From Lindgomyces ingoldianus (lineage: Eukaryota; Ascomycota; Dothideomycetes; Pleosporales; Lindgomycetaceae): a stretch of 64,000 nt of DNA. The number at the start of each line of letters is the position of its first letter. Position 1 is the stretch's first letter. The DNA lies in assembly GCF_010093535.1 (NCBI RefSeq), contig NW_022985171.1, positions 1,315,766 to 1,379,765 of the forward strand, read 5' to 3'. The notes under the pieces were generated by a model. It was given only the letters and a program-made list of their open reading frames with translations. It was not told where the DNA came from and ran no database searches. Positions 11,191 to 22,851 of this stretch are shown here, one piece after another. A program made the translations under genes and the position numbers.

Positions 11191-14100
11191 ATGAGTTTCG
11201 TCAACAACTCTCGCATGTCCATCTACTCGACGACGTCGGCTGCGGGGCCACGTCCGGGTAACGCGTCCGCCCAAGTTTCTACGTCGACCCTGCTCAACGC
11301 CCTGCACACGACGTATGGCATGAGCCAGCCCTACCATCTCGAGGCCAGCACCAGCCTGGTCGTAAACACTTGGATCAATGCAAGGACCATGATCAACGAC
11401 CGCATTGGTGGTACCGTCGACCTGCAGCTGGGCCGAAAGGCCTGGGAGCATGCTCGACGTAGGGCAGAGGACGGCTGCATCGTGCTGGGGTGGGTTCTGT
11501 CTTAATCCACACCTGAAGTTATCATCTGCTTACTTTCCAGATCCTTGCACGAGTCGTGCCCCTCCTTGTTCTCCCCCTTCATTTCGGGGCTTCCGCTACA
11601 GGTTCCTGGCAGCTTCTACACAGCGCTCGAGGCCATCAAAGCCTTCACCCACTGTGTCACACCACAGAACCCCTCTTTTCCTCGACACTCGGCTCTCGCC
11701 GCCGTCTTCACCATCAACCTCCAAGGCAACCTGGTTGGAGCCGAGATCAAGCTGTCCACGTCTGGCCTTGACACCCGCCAAGGATTGCTTGAGATCCCTT
11801 CTCACGCCGGATTTCGAGCCTTCGATGTTTTCTACTACTTAAACTCGAGCAATGCCAGTAGGGCCGAGAAAGAGTACCTGAACATCAGGCCTCTCGAGGA
11901 ATACACCTTCCTGAACCGGTCGGGGACGTATCACCCTCCTTCCTATCTCCCAGATGCCGACGATGCCGCAGCTGCAGAGGATTGGCGCGCCAACCTCAAG
12001 GCCATCGGCATCAAAGGCAAGAAACTCCAGCGCCTCATTGGCAGCCTCACGGCACTCCTCAAGTTGGGTGACACTCTCGGTTACTTCGTCGATGGTGACG
12101 CCCTGGAGTCAATTTGTGGGGAATGCGCAGGTCTTCTAGAAATCGATGCCGATGTCCTCCAGCGAAGATTGAGCTCCAGTGACCGTGAAATTGCTATTGC
12201 TGGTATCTATGAAGCCATCGTCGACTATGTCGTTGAACACGCGAACGCTACTATTAAAGATGAAATCCGAAGTGGCAGGGCCGCCTTCCCATCCAGTGGG
12301 AGTGATAGCGATCACCCCGGCATCATGACTCCTCCCTCCGAGGAAGATGGCGCGGACATCGTCAATATCACCGTCTTGGAGGTGCCAAGCAAGGCACTCG
12401 GCAAAGCCATATCCCTTCGTACCGTTTTTGATGACACGGATGGAATCAATCGGGAGATGAGAGAGGATGGGGTTCAATTCGCCACTGCTGGAAACTCGGT
12501 CCTTGAGAATATGAGAGAGGCGGTCCAAAACTGTGAAGCTGACCTCGGTGTGGATGGGCCTGCGCTTCGCCAGCGTCAAACTGATTTCGAAAAACGCGAA
12601 GTTGTTTTGGAAAAAATTGCCCTAGATATTCAGGAAGAGGATAATTTTGTTCGAGGAATTCTCCTGCCGGAGGAAGGCAAAGGGGTTGTTCTCGGAACAC
12701 AGGGCCGCTTTGATCTAGCGATGACCGTCGCCAGCAGTAGAGTCTGGTTTCACCTCGGGCTTCATCCAACAGACAACTCCCCATCCTCACTCACTCAAGA
12801 CCTGAACGCATCCTGGTCGGCTGGAACAATCTCTAGGCAGCTCCGGGATTGGAGGCTACCCGAATGGGCCAACCGTCGCAACAAGCACCTTGATTTCACA
12901 GCCGATTTTGACCATCACGAATTTTATTCCCGTTATATGCAGCTGGGTTGTACTGATGGTAAAGATGGCATTCAAAACTGGATTCTCGAACGAGGCTGGA
13001 GCAATGGAGAAGTCGTCATCGGCGAACAGAGAGTATGGATCCGAGAGGGGTCCTGGTGGGAGGCAGAGTCGCAGATTGATCTCAAGGCACAAGAGATTGA
13101 ATCCAACAACATGCTTGGGAATATGGTCGGGGCTGGTGGTCTCGAGAGCGGTTATTCAACGCAAAGCCCCGGCATGGGAAGTGGATTTTTCCCTCCTCTT
13201 CCAGAAGCTGCCCCTGTAGACAGCCAAACCAACCTTTTGCAGAGGCATCAGAGCTCCGCGACTATGGGCGCTCGCAGCGCTCTTGGTGCTCGATCCATTG
13301 CTCCCACCAGCGCGCCAACCTTGCTGATGCGCCCTGGGGATTATGGCCTCGGAGTTAAGGGCGATGAGAATAAGGGAGTCACCTACTATGACGAGGAAAC
13401 AGGTGGAAACAAGGTCGTCACCGAGCATCCCACTACAGCCACTAGAAGAATCTGGGTCGCCTTCGTCTGGGCTCTGACATTTTGGATTCCCTCTCCTCTT
13501 CTCAGCTTACTTGGCCGCATGAAGCGACCCGACGTCCGCATGGCTTGGAGGGAGAAGCTCGTCCTTGTCATGATCATTATTCTCATGAACGCCTTCATCG
13601 TCTTTTACTTTGTCTGGTTTGGTAAGCTTTTATGCCCGAACTGGGACAAAGCTTGGAACAACAAAGAGGTCTCTTACCATCAAGGCGATAACGATTATTG
13701 GGTCAGTCATCATGGTAGTGTCTATGATCTTTCGAAGTTTTGGAAGAGGCAGCACAGCGACACTTCTATCAAGACAACCACCGAAAACATGCAACCATTC
13801 GCTGGCACCAACATGGACGAGTATATCGTTCCTCCGATCTACATTGCCTGTCCGAACCTGGTTGATAATCCTACTCTCCAGCTGCGACCGAATAACACCA
13901 TTACAAATTCTAATGCTCAGCACATCTCCGGCAATCTCACGACGCAACCCACAAGTAAATTGCATAATTCACGCTGGTATCCTGATGTCTTCCTTCCGAA
14001 GATGGACGAGTTCAGGAAGGGTGATCTCGTCTGGGACGCAGGGAAGATCAAGAGTGAGGGCCAAAACCAAAATCATATGTGGTTTACCTTGCACGACAAG

Positions 14101-16588
14101 GTTTATGATCTCACTGACTACTTTCACACGCTGGACGAAATGAACAACCTCGCTACGTACCGGTTTCTAGATTCAGAGTTGGAGAAGATGGTCACAAACT
14201 ATGCTGGCACGGACTTGAGTTCGAATTTCGAAAACTCATTAAACGAGACCGCGCAGCAATATAACCGACAATGCCTCGATAATTTATTTTACATTGGAAA
14301 GACGGACTTCCGCAAAACTCCTAAGTGCCAGGTCAACAACTACATCCTGCTTGCATTCAGTATCATACTGTGCACAGTCATTCTCGTCAAATTTCTGGCT
14401 GCCCTTCAACTTGGATCCAAACGACGCCCGGCGAACCAGGACAAATTCGTCATCTGCCAGGTGCCTGCCTATACAGAAGGAGAGGACCAGCTAAGAAAGG
14501 GTCTCGATTCACTCACTGCTCTCGCCTATGACAACAAGCGAAAGCTCATCTGCGTCATTTGTGATGGTATGATTGTCGGTGGTGGTAATGATAGGCCGAC
14601 ACCAAAGATTGTCCTTGACATCCTCGGTGTTGATCCCAAGGTTGATCCCCCGGCCCTTCCCTTCAAGTCCGTTGGGCAAGGTAGCGAACAGCTCAATTAT
14701 GGAAAAGTCTACTCTGGTCTCTACGAATTTGAAGGCAATGTCGTTCCATATATTGTTGTGGTTAAGATGGGCAAAGAGTCTGAGCAGAGCAAGGCTAAAC
14801 CCGGTAACCGTGGCAAGCGAGACTCGCAGATCCTGCTCATGAGCTTCCTCAACCGTGTCCACAATCGCTCAGCTATGAACCCTCTAGAGCTAGAAATGTT
14901 CCACCAAATCAACAACATCATCGGTGTGGATCCCGAGCTTTACGAGTATTTGCTCATGGTCGACGCTGATACCATGGTTCGTCCTGATGCTCTCAATCGC
15001 CTAGTGGCAAGCTGCGCAAACGATTCGAAAATTGCCGGTATTTGTGGCGAGACAAGTTTGGAAAATGAAGAGAGGTCTTGGTGGACTATGATTCAAGTCT
15101 ACGAATACTACATTTCCCATCACTTGGCGAAGGCCTTCGAGAGTTTGTTTGGTAGTGTTACTTGTTTACCTGGATGGTAAGTTGACCACATCTACTCCCG
15201 TTGTCGAGACTAACTGGTATAGTTTCTGTATGTACCGTCTTCGAACTGCCGACAAGGGCAAACCCCTCATCATTTCCGACAAAGTCATCAAGGATTACGC
15301 CGACTGCAACGTGGATACTCTGCACAAGAAGAATCTCCTCTCTTTGGGTGAAGATCGTTATCTGACAACTCTGATGACGAAGCACTTCCCGAACATGTCG
15401 TACAAATTTGTCCCGGACGCATACGCTCTTACAGCTGCGCCCGAAACTTGGAGCATTCTTCTCTCCCAGAGACGTCGTTGGATCAACTCAACCATTCACA
15501 ACTTGGCTGAGCTCGTCTTCCTCAAAGATATGTGCGGTTTCTGCTGTTTCAGTATGCGCTTCATTGTCTTCATTGACCTGTTTGGTACCCTTATTCTTCC
15601 CTCTATCTGCGCTTACCTCGGTTATCTCATCTACACGATAACATCCAAAACGAGCCAATTCCCGATGTTCTCAATCATCATACTTGCTGCCGTGTATGGT
15701 CTCCAAGCTGTCATCTTCATCATCAAGCGACAATGGCAGCACGTTGGATGGATGATCATCTACATTTTGGCCTTCCCGATCTACTCATTCGTTCTGCCAC
15801 TTTACTCATTCTGGAAGCAAGATGATTTCTCTTGGGGTAACACACGTGTTGTTATTGGAGAGAAGGGCGTCAAGCAAGTGGTTACTCAAGATGACGAGGG
15901 ATTCGATCCTAAGAGTATTCCCCTCCAGCGGTGGGACGAGTATGCCTCTGCGAACGGCCTTCCAGGCCGCCGCGGTCTCGTTGGCCAGAACTCAGAGAAG
16001 GGTGCACAAAGCGCATATGACGATGATGGCTATGAAATGAACGACATGCAATCCGTCTACTCCTCCGTTAAGCCAGCTTCGACTATCATGTCCAACATGC
16101 ACCACATCTCTCATATGCCACCACAATCCCCTGGCCCGTATCAGGGAATGCACGCACGACAATCTCAATACTCGAACTTTACTCGGTATCAAGATAGTCC
16201 GCAGGACAACGGTCGTTTGATGTCGATGGGGGGCATGAGCGATAATATTAACAACACTCCCTACGCTCAGCGAGGCAGTGTAGCCGGATTTCAGAGCTCC
16301 GATAACCTCATGGCCTCAACACCCCCTCTCAATCGCGGACGAAGCCCGCTCGGGTTCTCGGCCTCCCGGCCAGGCAGCACAGTCAACTTCCAGAACATGA
16401 TGAACGGACCCAGCGATGCTACCATTATCGAAGTTGTTCAGGAATTGCTCCGGGGAGCTGACTTGGACCGGGTAACCAAGAAACAGCTCGTGGCTCTCTC
16501 CGAACAGCGATTGCAAACCCAACTTACGCACGAGAGGAAAATCTTCCTCAGCCAGCAGATCGACCTCGAGCTTGCGAATATGCTATAA
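11191..16588 (+). CDS. chsVII: Class VII chitin synthase (myosin-like domain without P-loop)
   Basis: Partner of the class V enzyme, using UDP-GlcNAc to make wall chitin. Three exons: 11191-11489, 11541-15176 and 15223-16588. Introns are 51 and 46 bp with matching phases, giving 1766 aa. The N-terminal region of about 600 residues aligns by pattern with the class V motor ([10 protein letters not shown] takes the place of the class V P-loop segment). It has no GxxxxGKT motif, so it is unlikely to bind ATP as a motor. Membrane segments start near residue 660 ([19 protein letters not shown]). A cytochrome-b5-like region ([18 protein letters not shown]) follows, then the catalytic domain with [11 protein letters not shown] and [12 protein letters not shown] near residue 1393. 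Several helices, a Ser/Met/Pro-rich linker and a C-terminal DEK-C-like domain ([17 protein letters not shown]) end the protein. The class assignment rests on the missing P-loop, the length and the head-to-head partner. Confidence 0.96.
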
Positions 16589-17113
16589 ACCACAAAAAGT
16601 AGCATTTGTTTTGCACCAGCAGTGTTGATTCCCTCTTTCACGTCCCCCACGACGGAGACTTTTTCAGGGTTAAAATGGATCGAATGCCATCGTCATTCCT
16701 TGGGCTGCATCGGCGTATGTAGCAGCTTTTTGGGAGTTTTGCTAAAATGGGGATGGTTATTGTTTTTTTTTTTGTCTTGGCCTTTTTGAGGCTGTCGCAC
16801 GCATTTCTGTTTTTGTTATTTCTGTGCTAATGATAATAGGGTGGATGCAAGGTATATAGTTGAGAATGACAAATAGCTTAATACAGACATTAGAAACGAG
16901 TGTAAGATTTTTGCTGAGGTGGTAGTGATACTCAATCTTTGATGCAAGCAACTTTATAAAACACGTGCCGGACAGGGATGTCCGCGGGTCTCGCCTGAGC
17001 CAGGAGCTATGTGACGACAGCTCCGGTCGCACCGCAGCCTTCACCTTCAAACCCACCACAACCTTGAACCCAACCCCCCTCTCACAGCTCTCTCACAGTT
17101 CTCTTACAACACA
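16589..17113. other. Intergenic between class VII chitin synthase and end3
   Basis: 525 bp holding the presumed 3' UTR of the chitin synthase (T-rich tract near 16760-16772) and the end3 promoter, with a CACGTG at about 16961. No gene was seen. Confidence 0.4.
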
Positions 17114-18430
17114 ATGCCTCCCCGCCGCATAGAACAAGACGAAATCGAAAAGTACTGGGAAATCTTCAGCTCGCTGTCTAACGGCTCAACACATCTCGAT
17201 GGTGCGCAGGCAGCTCCAGTCCTCAAGAACAGCCACCTGAGAGATGATCAGTTAGAGAGGGTCTGGGATCTAGCAGATGTGGATGGCGACGGCAAGTTGG
17301 ACTTTGAGGAGTTTTGTGTGGCCATGCGGTTGATTTTTGACCTGATAAATGGGGTATGGATAGCTAGCCTCCCGAACTTTCCCGACTTCCCCTCCTTCCC
17401 CACCTACCCTCCCAATGTACATATCGTTGCAGGAAATATTGGTGTTGATGGGATACGTTCGTAGGAATCCTCCGACGTCCCCGCCTCCCTCCCCGACTGG
17501 CTGGTCCCCGAATCCAAAGCCCATTTGGTGCAGGCCAATCGCGCCCTCAGCGGAAGCCAACCCCAGTTCGAGCAAATCGAAGACGAAGACGATACGCCCG
17601 GCCTCCGTGACGGCTTCGACTGGTACATGTCCCCCGGCGACAAAAACAAATACGAAGAAATCTACACAGCGAACCGCGACGGCCACGGCAATATCTCGTT
17701 CAACGCTCTGGACGGGCTCTTCGTTTCCCTCGACAACGTCCCCGACTCCGATATCCGCTTCGCATGGAACCTCGTGAACCCAAAGGCTGGCGAATCAGTC
17801 GGTAAGGATGCTTGTCTCGCCTTCCTACACATCCTCAACCAGCGAAGCGAGGGGTTTCGCGTCCCAAGAAGCGTGCCCCCTAGTTTGCGCGCTACCTTCG
17901 AGAAAGCGCATATCGACTACGATGTCGAGCGCACGGGTAGCCGATGGGCCGAACGCGGAGATGAAAACACGGCAACAGGTCGGAAGGCGAAATTTGGGGA
18001 TGCATATCTCACGCGTCTGGGCGTGGGGGACCGAGCGGCGAATTACGGAACCAGGACCAAAGGCACGGATTTTGGCGGCCGCACGACAGAGGATTGGGAG
18101 GAGGTGCGGTTGAAGAAACAACTTAAGGAGTTGGAGGAGAAGATTGAGCGCGTGGAGAAGGAGGCGGAGGGTAGGAGGCATGGAAGGAGGGTGGATGCGA
18201 AACCGGCGCTTGTGAAGAGGGAGTTGGAGATGCTGCTAGATTATAAGAGGAGGATGTTGCGGGATATCGAGAGTGGGGATGGGGGTGCGGTGAAGGGCTT
18301 AGGCGGGATTCGGGACGAGATTGAGACGGTTAAAGAGCAGGTTGAGGGCTTGCGGGGACATTTGGATCGGAGGCAGGAGGTTTTGGCGGATTTGAGAAGG
18401 GCAATTGATGAAGAGAAGGTTGGGAGGTGA
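17114..18430 (+). CDS. end3: End3-like EH-domain protein of the endocytic actin-patch complex
   Basis: Scaffold of the Pan1-End3-Sla1 complex that links clathrin-coated pits to cortical actin. Exon 1 is 17114-17353 and exon 2 is 17465-18430. The 111-bp intron is in phase 0, giving 401 aa, the usual End3 length. Residues about 10-100 form the first EH domain, with a canonical EF-hand loop [13 protein letters not shown] near residues 55-67. A second EH-like repeat follows the segment [20 protein letters not shown] ([30 protein letters not shown]). The C-terminal 100 residues are Lys/Glu-rich coiled coil with repeats like End3 tails. Joining GGG to GAA across the intron restores the family sequence [15 protein letters not shown], which fixes both splice sites. 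Confidence 0.95.
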
Positions 18431-18950
18431 GGTAAGGTGAGGGGTCTGGGTTTGGGGAGCAGGCGCTGGCCTTTGTGTGCCAATAGAGGACAATTGATTC
18501 ATGTGAAAATATTTCAGCAAGGCTTTTTCTTGGGGCTGCTAACGCTCACTTTCCTGCATCTGCGAAGCTATTTTACATGACATATCACACAGCGTTTTCA
18601 GTGGGTCCTGAAAATGGTCAGACTCCTGCTTCCCGTTGTTGGTCGAGCTGATTCTAGCAATAGGATCAAGGATTCGAAGTCCACCCGACGATGCTGCGGT
18701 AGGGGCGAAGTGCCTAACTGAGAGGTACGAAGATAGGTCGCCAAATGACCTCTCTCTTCAGCCTATTTAGGGGTATGCCTTATACAGTTGTGTGTAGTAT
18801 GTCGAGGGCCTTGGTTTAAACGGATGCTATGCAATAGAGTCGTGCACATCTATTGCTGATAATGAAGGGAAGATTAAGAGGATCCAAATTTCCCGGCTTA
18901 TTCAGGTTGAGTATGTTCTGTTATACTAGAGCCTAAGACGCAACACAGCA
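18431..18950. other. Intergenic after end3, nothing recognised
   Basis: No ORF or repeat could be supported. The segment marks the change from the compact housekeeping block to AT-richer, stop-rich DNA. Confidence 0.3.
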
Positions 18951-18954
18951 ATGG

Positions 18955-21110
18955 ACGACTCACTTCAACCTTCATTTTTTCAGCTTTCTCTCGCCACCTC
19001 ACATTCACTTCATCAGCTTAATGTATTATTTACCACTATGACATGTCGCTTCTTCAGTCCTTCCAGTCGACGTCCTGCTCATCATTCTTAAACAAATTCC
19101 GGTATGACATAAATTATCTGCTCAATATCTTCCGAATTTTGCATCAATTCAATCGGCTCCTAGCGCCCCTTCTGTTTAAGTATATAGGAAGCTTGAGACG
19201 AACAAAGCGTCTCGGGTTGGAGAGGGTCATTGAAGCAAGACTTGAGTTGAGAGCACATGTTTAGACTGCCCCCTCAGAGAATATACCCTCAACCCCATGA
19301 CACCTAAAGTGGACTTCCCGAATCTGCAATATCTGAGCTTAGAGTACAAGGGGTATTGACTTCTACAAATGTCAAAACTATCCTCAACGCAGTGAAGAGA
19401 ATAACAATCGGCTCTTTGGCCAGTTCTCCGCTCTTCCTGTCGACCTGTCCAAGATCCGTTCGGTAGATCTGCACGCCATAATCATTGTAGACTTGTACTC
19501 AACCTTCATTGTTAAATTACTACCCTGGCTTCCTTAGATCACGCGTCTTCTAACTAACAAACTTGCTTCTCTTGGCAAGCCCTAGATCCTTGAGACCGCA
19601 ATTCAAGAAAAGTCAGCAATCGCCGCACTCCAGTTACATGGGACCTATTTCTAGAGCTTCGAGCCGTCTCACATGCAGGGTCTTCTATCATCTTGGCCTT
19701 GCCTTCTCGAAATCGAGTGCTTTATCCCAGTCACAGTGCACACTACATCTCCACAATTTAGATGCTCGCACCTTGTTGCTCGGTCCAGCGTTTCCAACAG
19801 GAAGTAGTACGATTGATACTTTTGCTCCACCTACGATCACGTGAGGCAAACAAACGTAACTACATTTTTAACTGTTACAATTCAATTAATAAGGCTTAAA
19901 AGTGAGAAGTATACAATTAAGGTAGACTTTTTTAAGGTTGCAGTCTCTGACGCGTGTGAGGGCTGGGGGAGCGTGTTTGTGCCACTATTTACGTGTTAGT
20001 GTAGCCTTAGAGCTTGCCCTGTACTACAACAACCTTAGACGACCTTATCATAGCAAAAGATAACAGTCCCTTGTATGGGGAGATGGCACAGAGCCTTCAG
20101 CGGGGGGAAAAGGACAGTTACTTGTGACTGTAATCATCTCTCAGGCTCTACAATTAAAGCTTTGCAACTCTAGAAGAACTGGCTACGTCATAAGGTTATT
20201 TTTAGTGAATTAAATAACCTCGCGTGCCATATTAAGAGTAAGGGGGACCCTGCTACTCTAAAAGCTTTAACAGTTACGTTGTAACTTTTAGTGAAAAGTT
20301 AAGAAGTACGAGCAGCTTCAATCAAACCGTAACTCAATTGTATTGACCCCTGCTGTCAGGTGAAGCAAACAAAAGTATATGATAAGTGAGACGTAACTTG
20401 TCTAGAAAGCCTGAGTCGAATCGTACTACTTCCTGATGGAAACGCTGGCTCGGTCTGTCTCTCCATCTGCGTTTGAGAGCATACTTGGGTCTATTCGGAA
20501 TACACTGCGACGCCTTGATTTTTTTTGATTAGCGAGACGATATCATATATGATGCGACTCTTATGGGCTTTAGCAGCTTTCCCCAACTTGAAGAACTAAC
20601 TGTCAGCTCGTGCTGTGTACTACCTCCCGGAGACCCAGGTGTTGAGCGAGAAAATTTGTAGAAGCGACTCCCACCAATATTAGTGATGTAAAAGGTACGT
20701 CCTAGGTTCCCTTACCAAGAGAAGAAAAAGTAACATCTACCACGATAATATAGCACAAGTTCCCTGGTGAATCCGGATTCCGGAATCTTCTACTCTTGGA
20801 ATGAAGTCTTCAGCACCGACGCCAATAGCGACACGCCCAACTTCTCAAGCACACTTTTCAAAACACGGAAAGAGCATGATTGCAATATTCCCTTAGAGCG
20901 ATGCACTTGACTTCTTCAATTTACGATCCACAAGCCCACACATTTCCCCTCCCTTGAGAAAGTCACAATGCCCAATCCTACCGAGGACAAAAGTGGTTTT
21001 AAATGGCGCGGAATCGAGGATTACAGCGTTCCCCTGGAATGAGGAAATATCTTTGAAGACTTAGGTAGTGAAATGGACATTATAGTAAGCACTCCACTGG
21101 AAGAGGAAGG
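18955..21110 (+). pseudogene. Decayed F-box/LRR-type gene, split by a MITE
   Basis: Fragments in different frames spell a fungal F-box protein. At about 19058-19100 the translation reads LPVDVLLIILKQIP, a textbook F-box start. After a frameshift, about 19105-19190 reads LLNIFRILHQFNRLLAPLLF, which matches the second half of the F-box and its common continuation. Beyond the inserted element, about 20463-20520 reads SPSAFESILGSIRNTLRRLD. About 20575-20690 reads FPQLEELTVS, then LPPGDPGVERENL with stops, like the terminal leucine-rich part of such proteins. Stops and frame changes throughout show it is dead. The F-box family is large and variable in these fungi, so the substrate cannot be guessed. 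Exact ends are uncertain. Confidence 0.7.
19786..20447. mobile_element. 662-bp non-autonomous hAT-like element (MITE)
   Basis: The ends form terminal inverted repeats beginning CAGCGTTTCCA. The 29-bp arms match at 28 positions (left 19786-19814, right arm ending 20447). They are flanked by a perfect 8-bp direct repeat GCTCGGTC at 19778-19785 and 20448-20455. An 8-bp target duplication with CAG-starting TIRs is the hallmark of the hAT superfamily. Just inside both ends lie direct subterminal repeats containing GTGARGCAAACAAA. No transposase frame was found inside, so it would need a hAT transposase in trans. It interrupts the F-box relic. The near-perfect TIRs and intact target duplication suggest it inserted later than the host gene decayed, or during its decay. 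Confidence 0.85.
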
Positions 21111-21475
21111 GCACTTAAAAGAAGGGCACTAGGGAGGCTGTTTGGAGAATACGGGATAGTCCAGGTTAGCGGGTTTCTTTGCCCGTGGGAGGTTAGTGAG
21201 GCTTGGAGATATGAGGGGGTCGTGGTTAGGAGGTTTGAACTTCGGGTTGAGCTGGAGGGGAAAGGAGTGAGGGTGATGACCAGTAAAGTTTCTCGATTGT
21301 TGGCACAAGCCATACACCTTGTTCCTAAAACATACTAAGAAACCTGACAAAGCATAAAATCATCTTTCAAATCTCTTGCTAGAACTAGAGAGAATGTTAA
21401 GAAAATGGCGATTCCTGTCTCCGACTTCACTCAACCTCTACCACCCCGTCCCCTACAAATCCCTCCTTAAATCCA

Positions 21476-22851
21476 TCAAACAGGTAACTTCAACCCCAAA
21501 CACCCCTCCAGAACCCTCAGCACACCATCCACGCTCGCATCCACCCTTGCACTACTAACCCCACACCTCTGCACTGGCTGATACGTTTTGATATGCGGCT
21601 CCAAGATCTGAGGCCAAGTACTATTACTCTCCGGCCCAATCCCAGGCTCCACGCTCAAGAAGTAGTTACCCCAAAGCGGGCCCGCCGCCCAGTACGTCCA
21701 GCCGATGAATTGCGGGTTCTGTTCTATCCATTTCAAGGTGTTGTTGAGAGTCTCAAAACAGGTGGGATTGGAACCCGCGCCGAATTCAGAAAGGAAGGCG
21801 GTGTAGTTGTTTTGGGCGAGCCAGCTAGTTACCGGGAGGAGATTTGCGGGGGCTGCGGTTGTGCATTCGTTGTGCGTGCCTAGTGGAGATATCGTATTTA
21901 GTAGAGTGTATTATGGAGCGTGGAATTTTTATTACCTGAGGTGTCATTATCGAAATACAAGTGCATATCGAATGCAAAATTGTTCATTGGATCTTTGATA
22001 GCAGTCAAAACATCCGAATTCGGTTTACACCCGGAACATGTCGAATTCAGCCAGCGTTGCGCGCCAGTGAATCCGTTGCCAGGCACGAGGATGAGTTGCT
22101 GCGCTCCGGATTTTCGGATCGCGTTGATGGACGCTTGGTCGTTAGCGAGTACGAGTTCGGTAGGCATGTCGTGTGGCTCATTCATTACTCCGAAAATTAC
22201 ATTGGGGTTTGATTTAAAGCGGTTGGAGAGCTCGGCCCAGAATGACGCTAGTTGCTCTGTAGTGGCTGCTTTAGGGTCTGATGAGTTGCCGATGATGGAG
22301 CCGGAATTCGGTTGCATTGAAGGGTCGTTGTAGCCTTGGAGAAGTCAGGAGGGAAAATTAAGTGGAGGTATTAGAGAAGAGCATACGCATGTAGTTGTGA
22401 GCGTCGAGGATGGCGTAGCCACCAGCCATTGTGATGAAGTTTACAGCATTTTGAAAGTTGGTAAAGTATGTCTCGTTGAATTTGTTCCCGAGACCAGTCT
22501 CTAATGGGCACATACGCTCCTAGACAGCCACTTGTCAGTCTCCCAAAAAATACATACACGCTAGAATGAATACATACCAGAAGGAACGTAACTCGAATGA
22601 CGTTAACGCCTGAATTCAGGAAGAAGTTAATGGCGCTCTCGTTGATAAACTGGTAGTCAGTCCCAAAAGCCCCCGGAAGATTTTGAGTTGCGAACTCGCC
22701 GCCCGCTACATTATGTCATTTCCACGCCTTCAAGCTGCAATTTATGGAGCTTACCAGAATTAACACCCGCATATATAATCTTCGCGGCACTCTGTGCTGA
22801 TAAAAGCAAACCAGTGAGACCAAAGCTCACGACCCGCGAAAGGAGCGTCAT
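21476..22851 (-). CDS. Secreted GH5 endo-beta-1,4-glucanase (cellulase)
   Basis: Secreted glycoside hydrolase family 5 enzyme predicted to cut internal beta-1,4 bonds of cellulose. Five exons: 22851-22755, 22705-22578, 22519-22387, 22334-21936 and 21879-21476. Introns are 49, 58, 52 and 56 bp and all phases agree, giving 386 aa. Residues 1 to about 23 (MTLLSRVVSFGLTGLLLSAQ) form a signal peptide. The mature enzyme begins KIIYAGVNSAGGEF and continues with VNVIRVTFLLERMCP and ILDAHNYMRY. The acid/base Glu sits in MNEPHD (E172) and the nucleophile Glu in FLSEFGAG (E284), with the aromatic GWTYWAAGPLWG after it. There is no CBM1, so it is a single-domain cellulase. The C-terminal 20 residues after QPVQRCG are not typical of the family. 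Confidence 0.93.
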
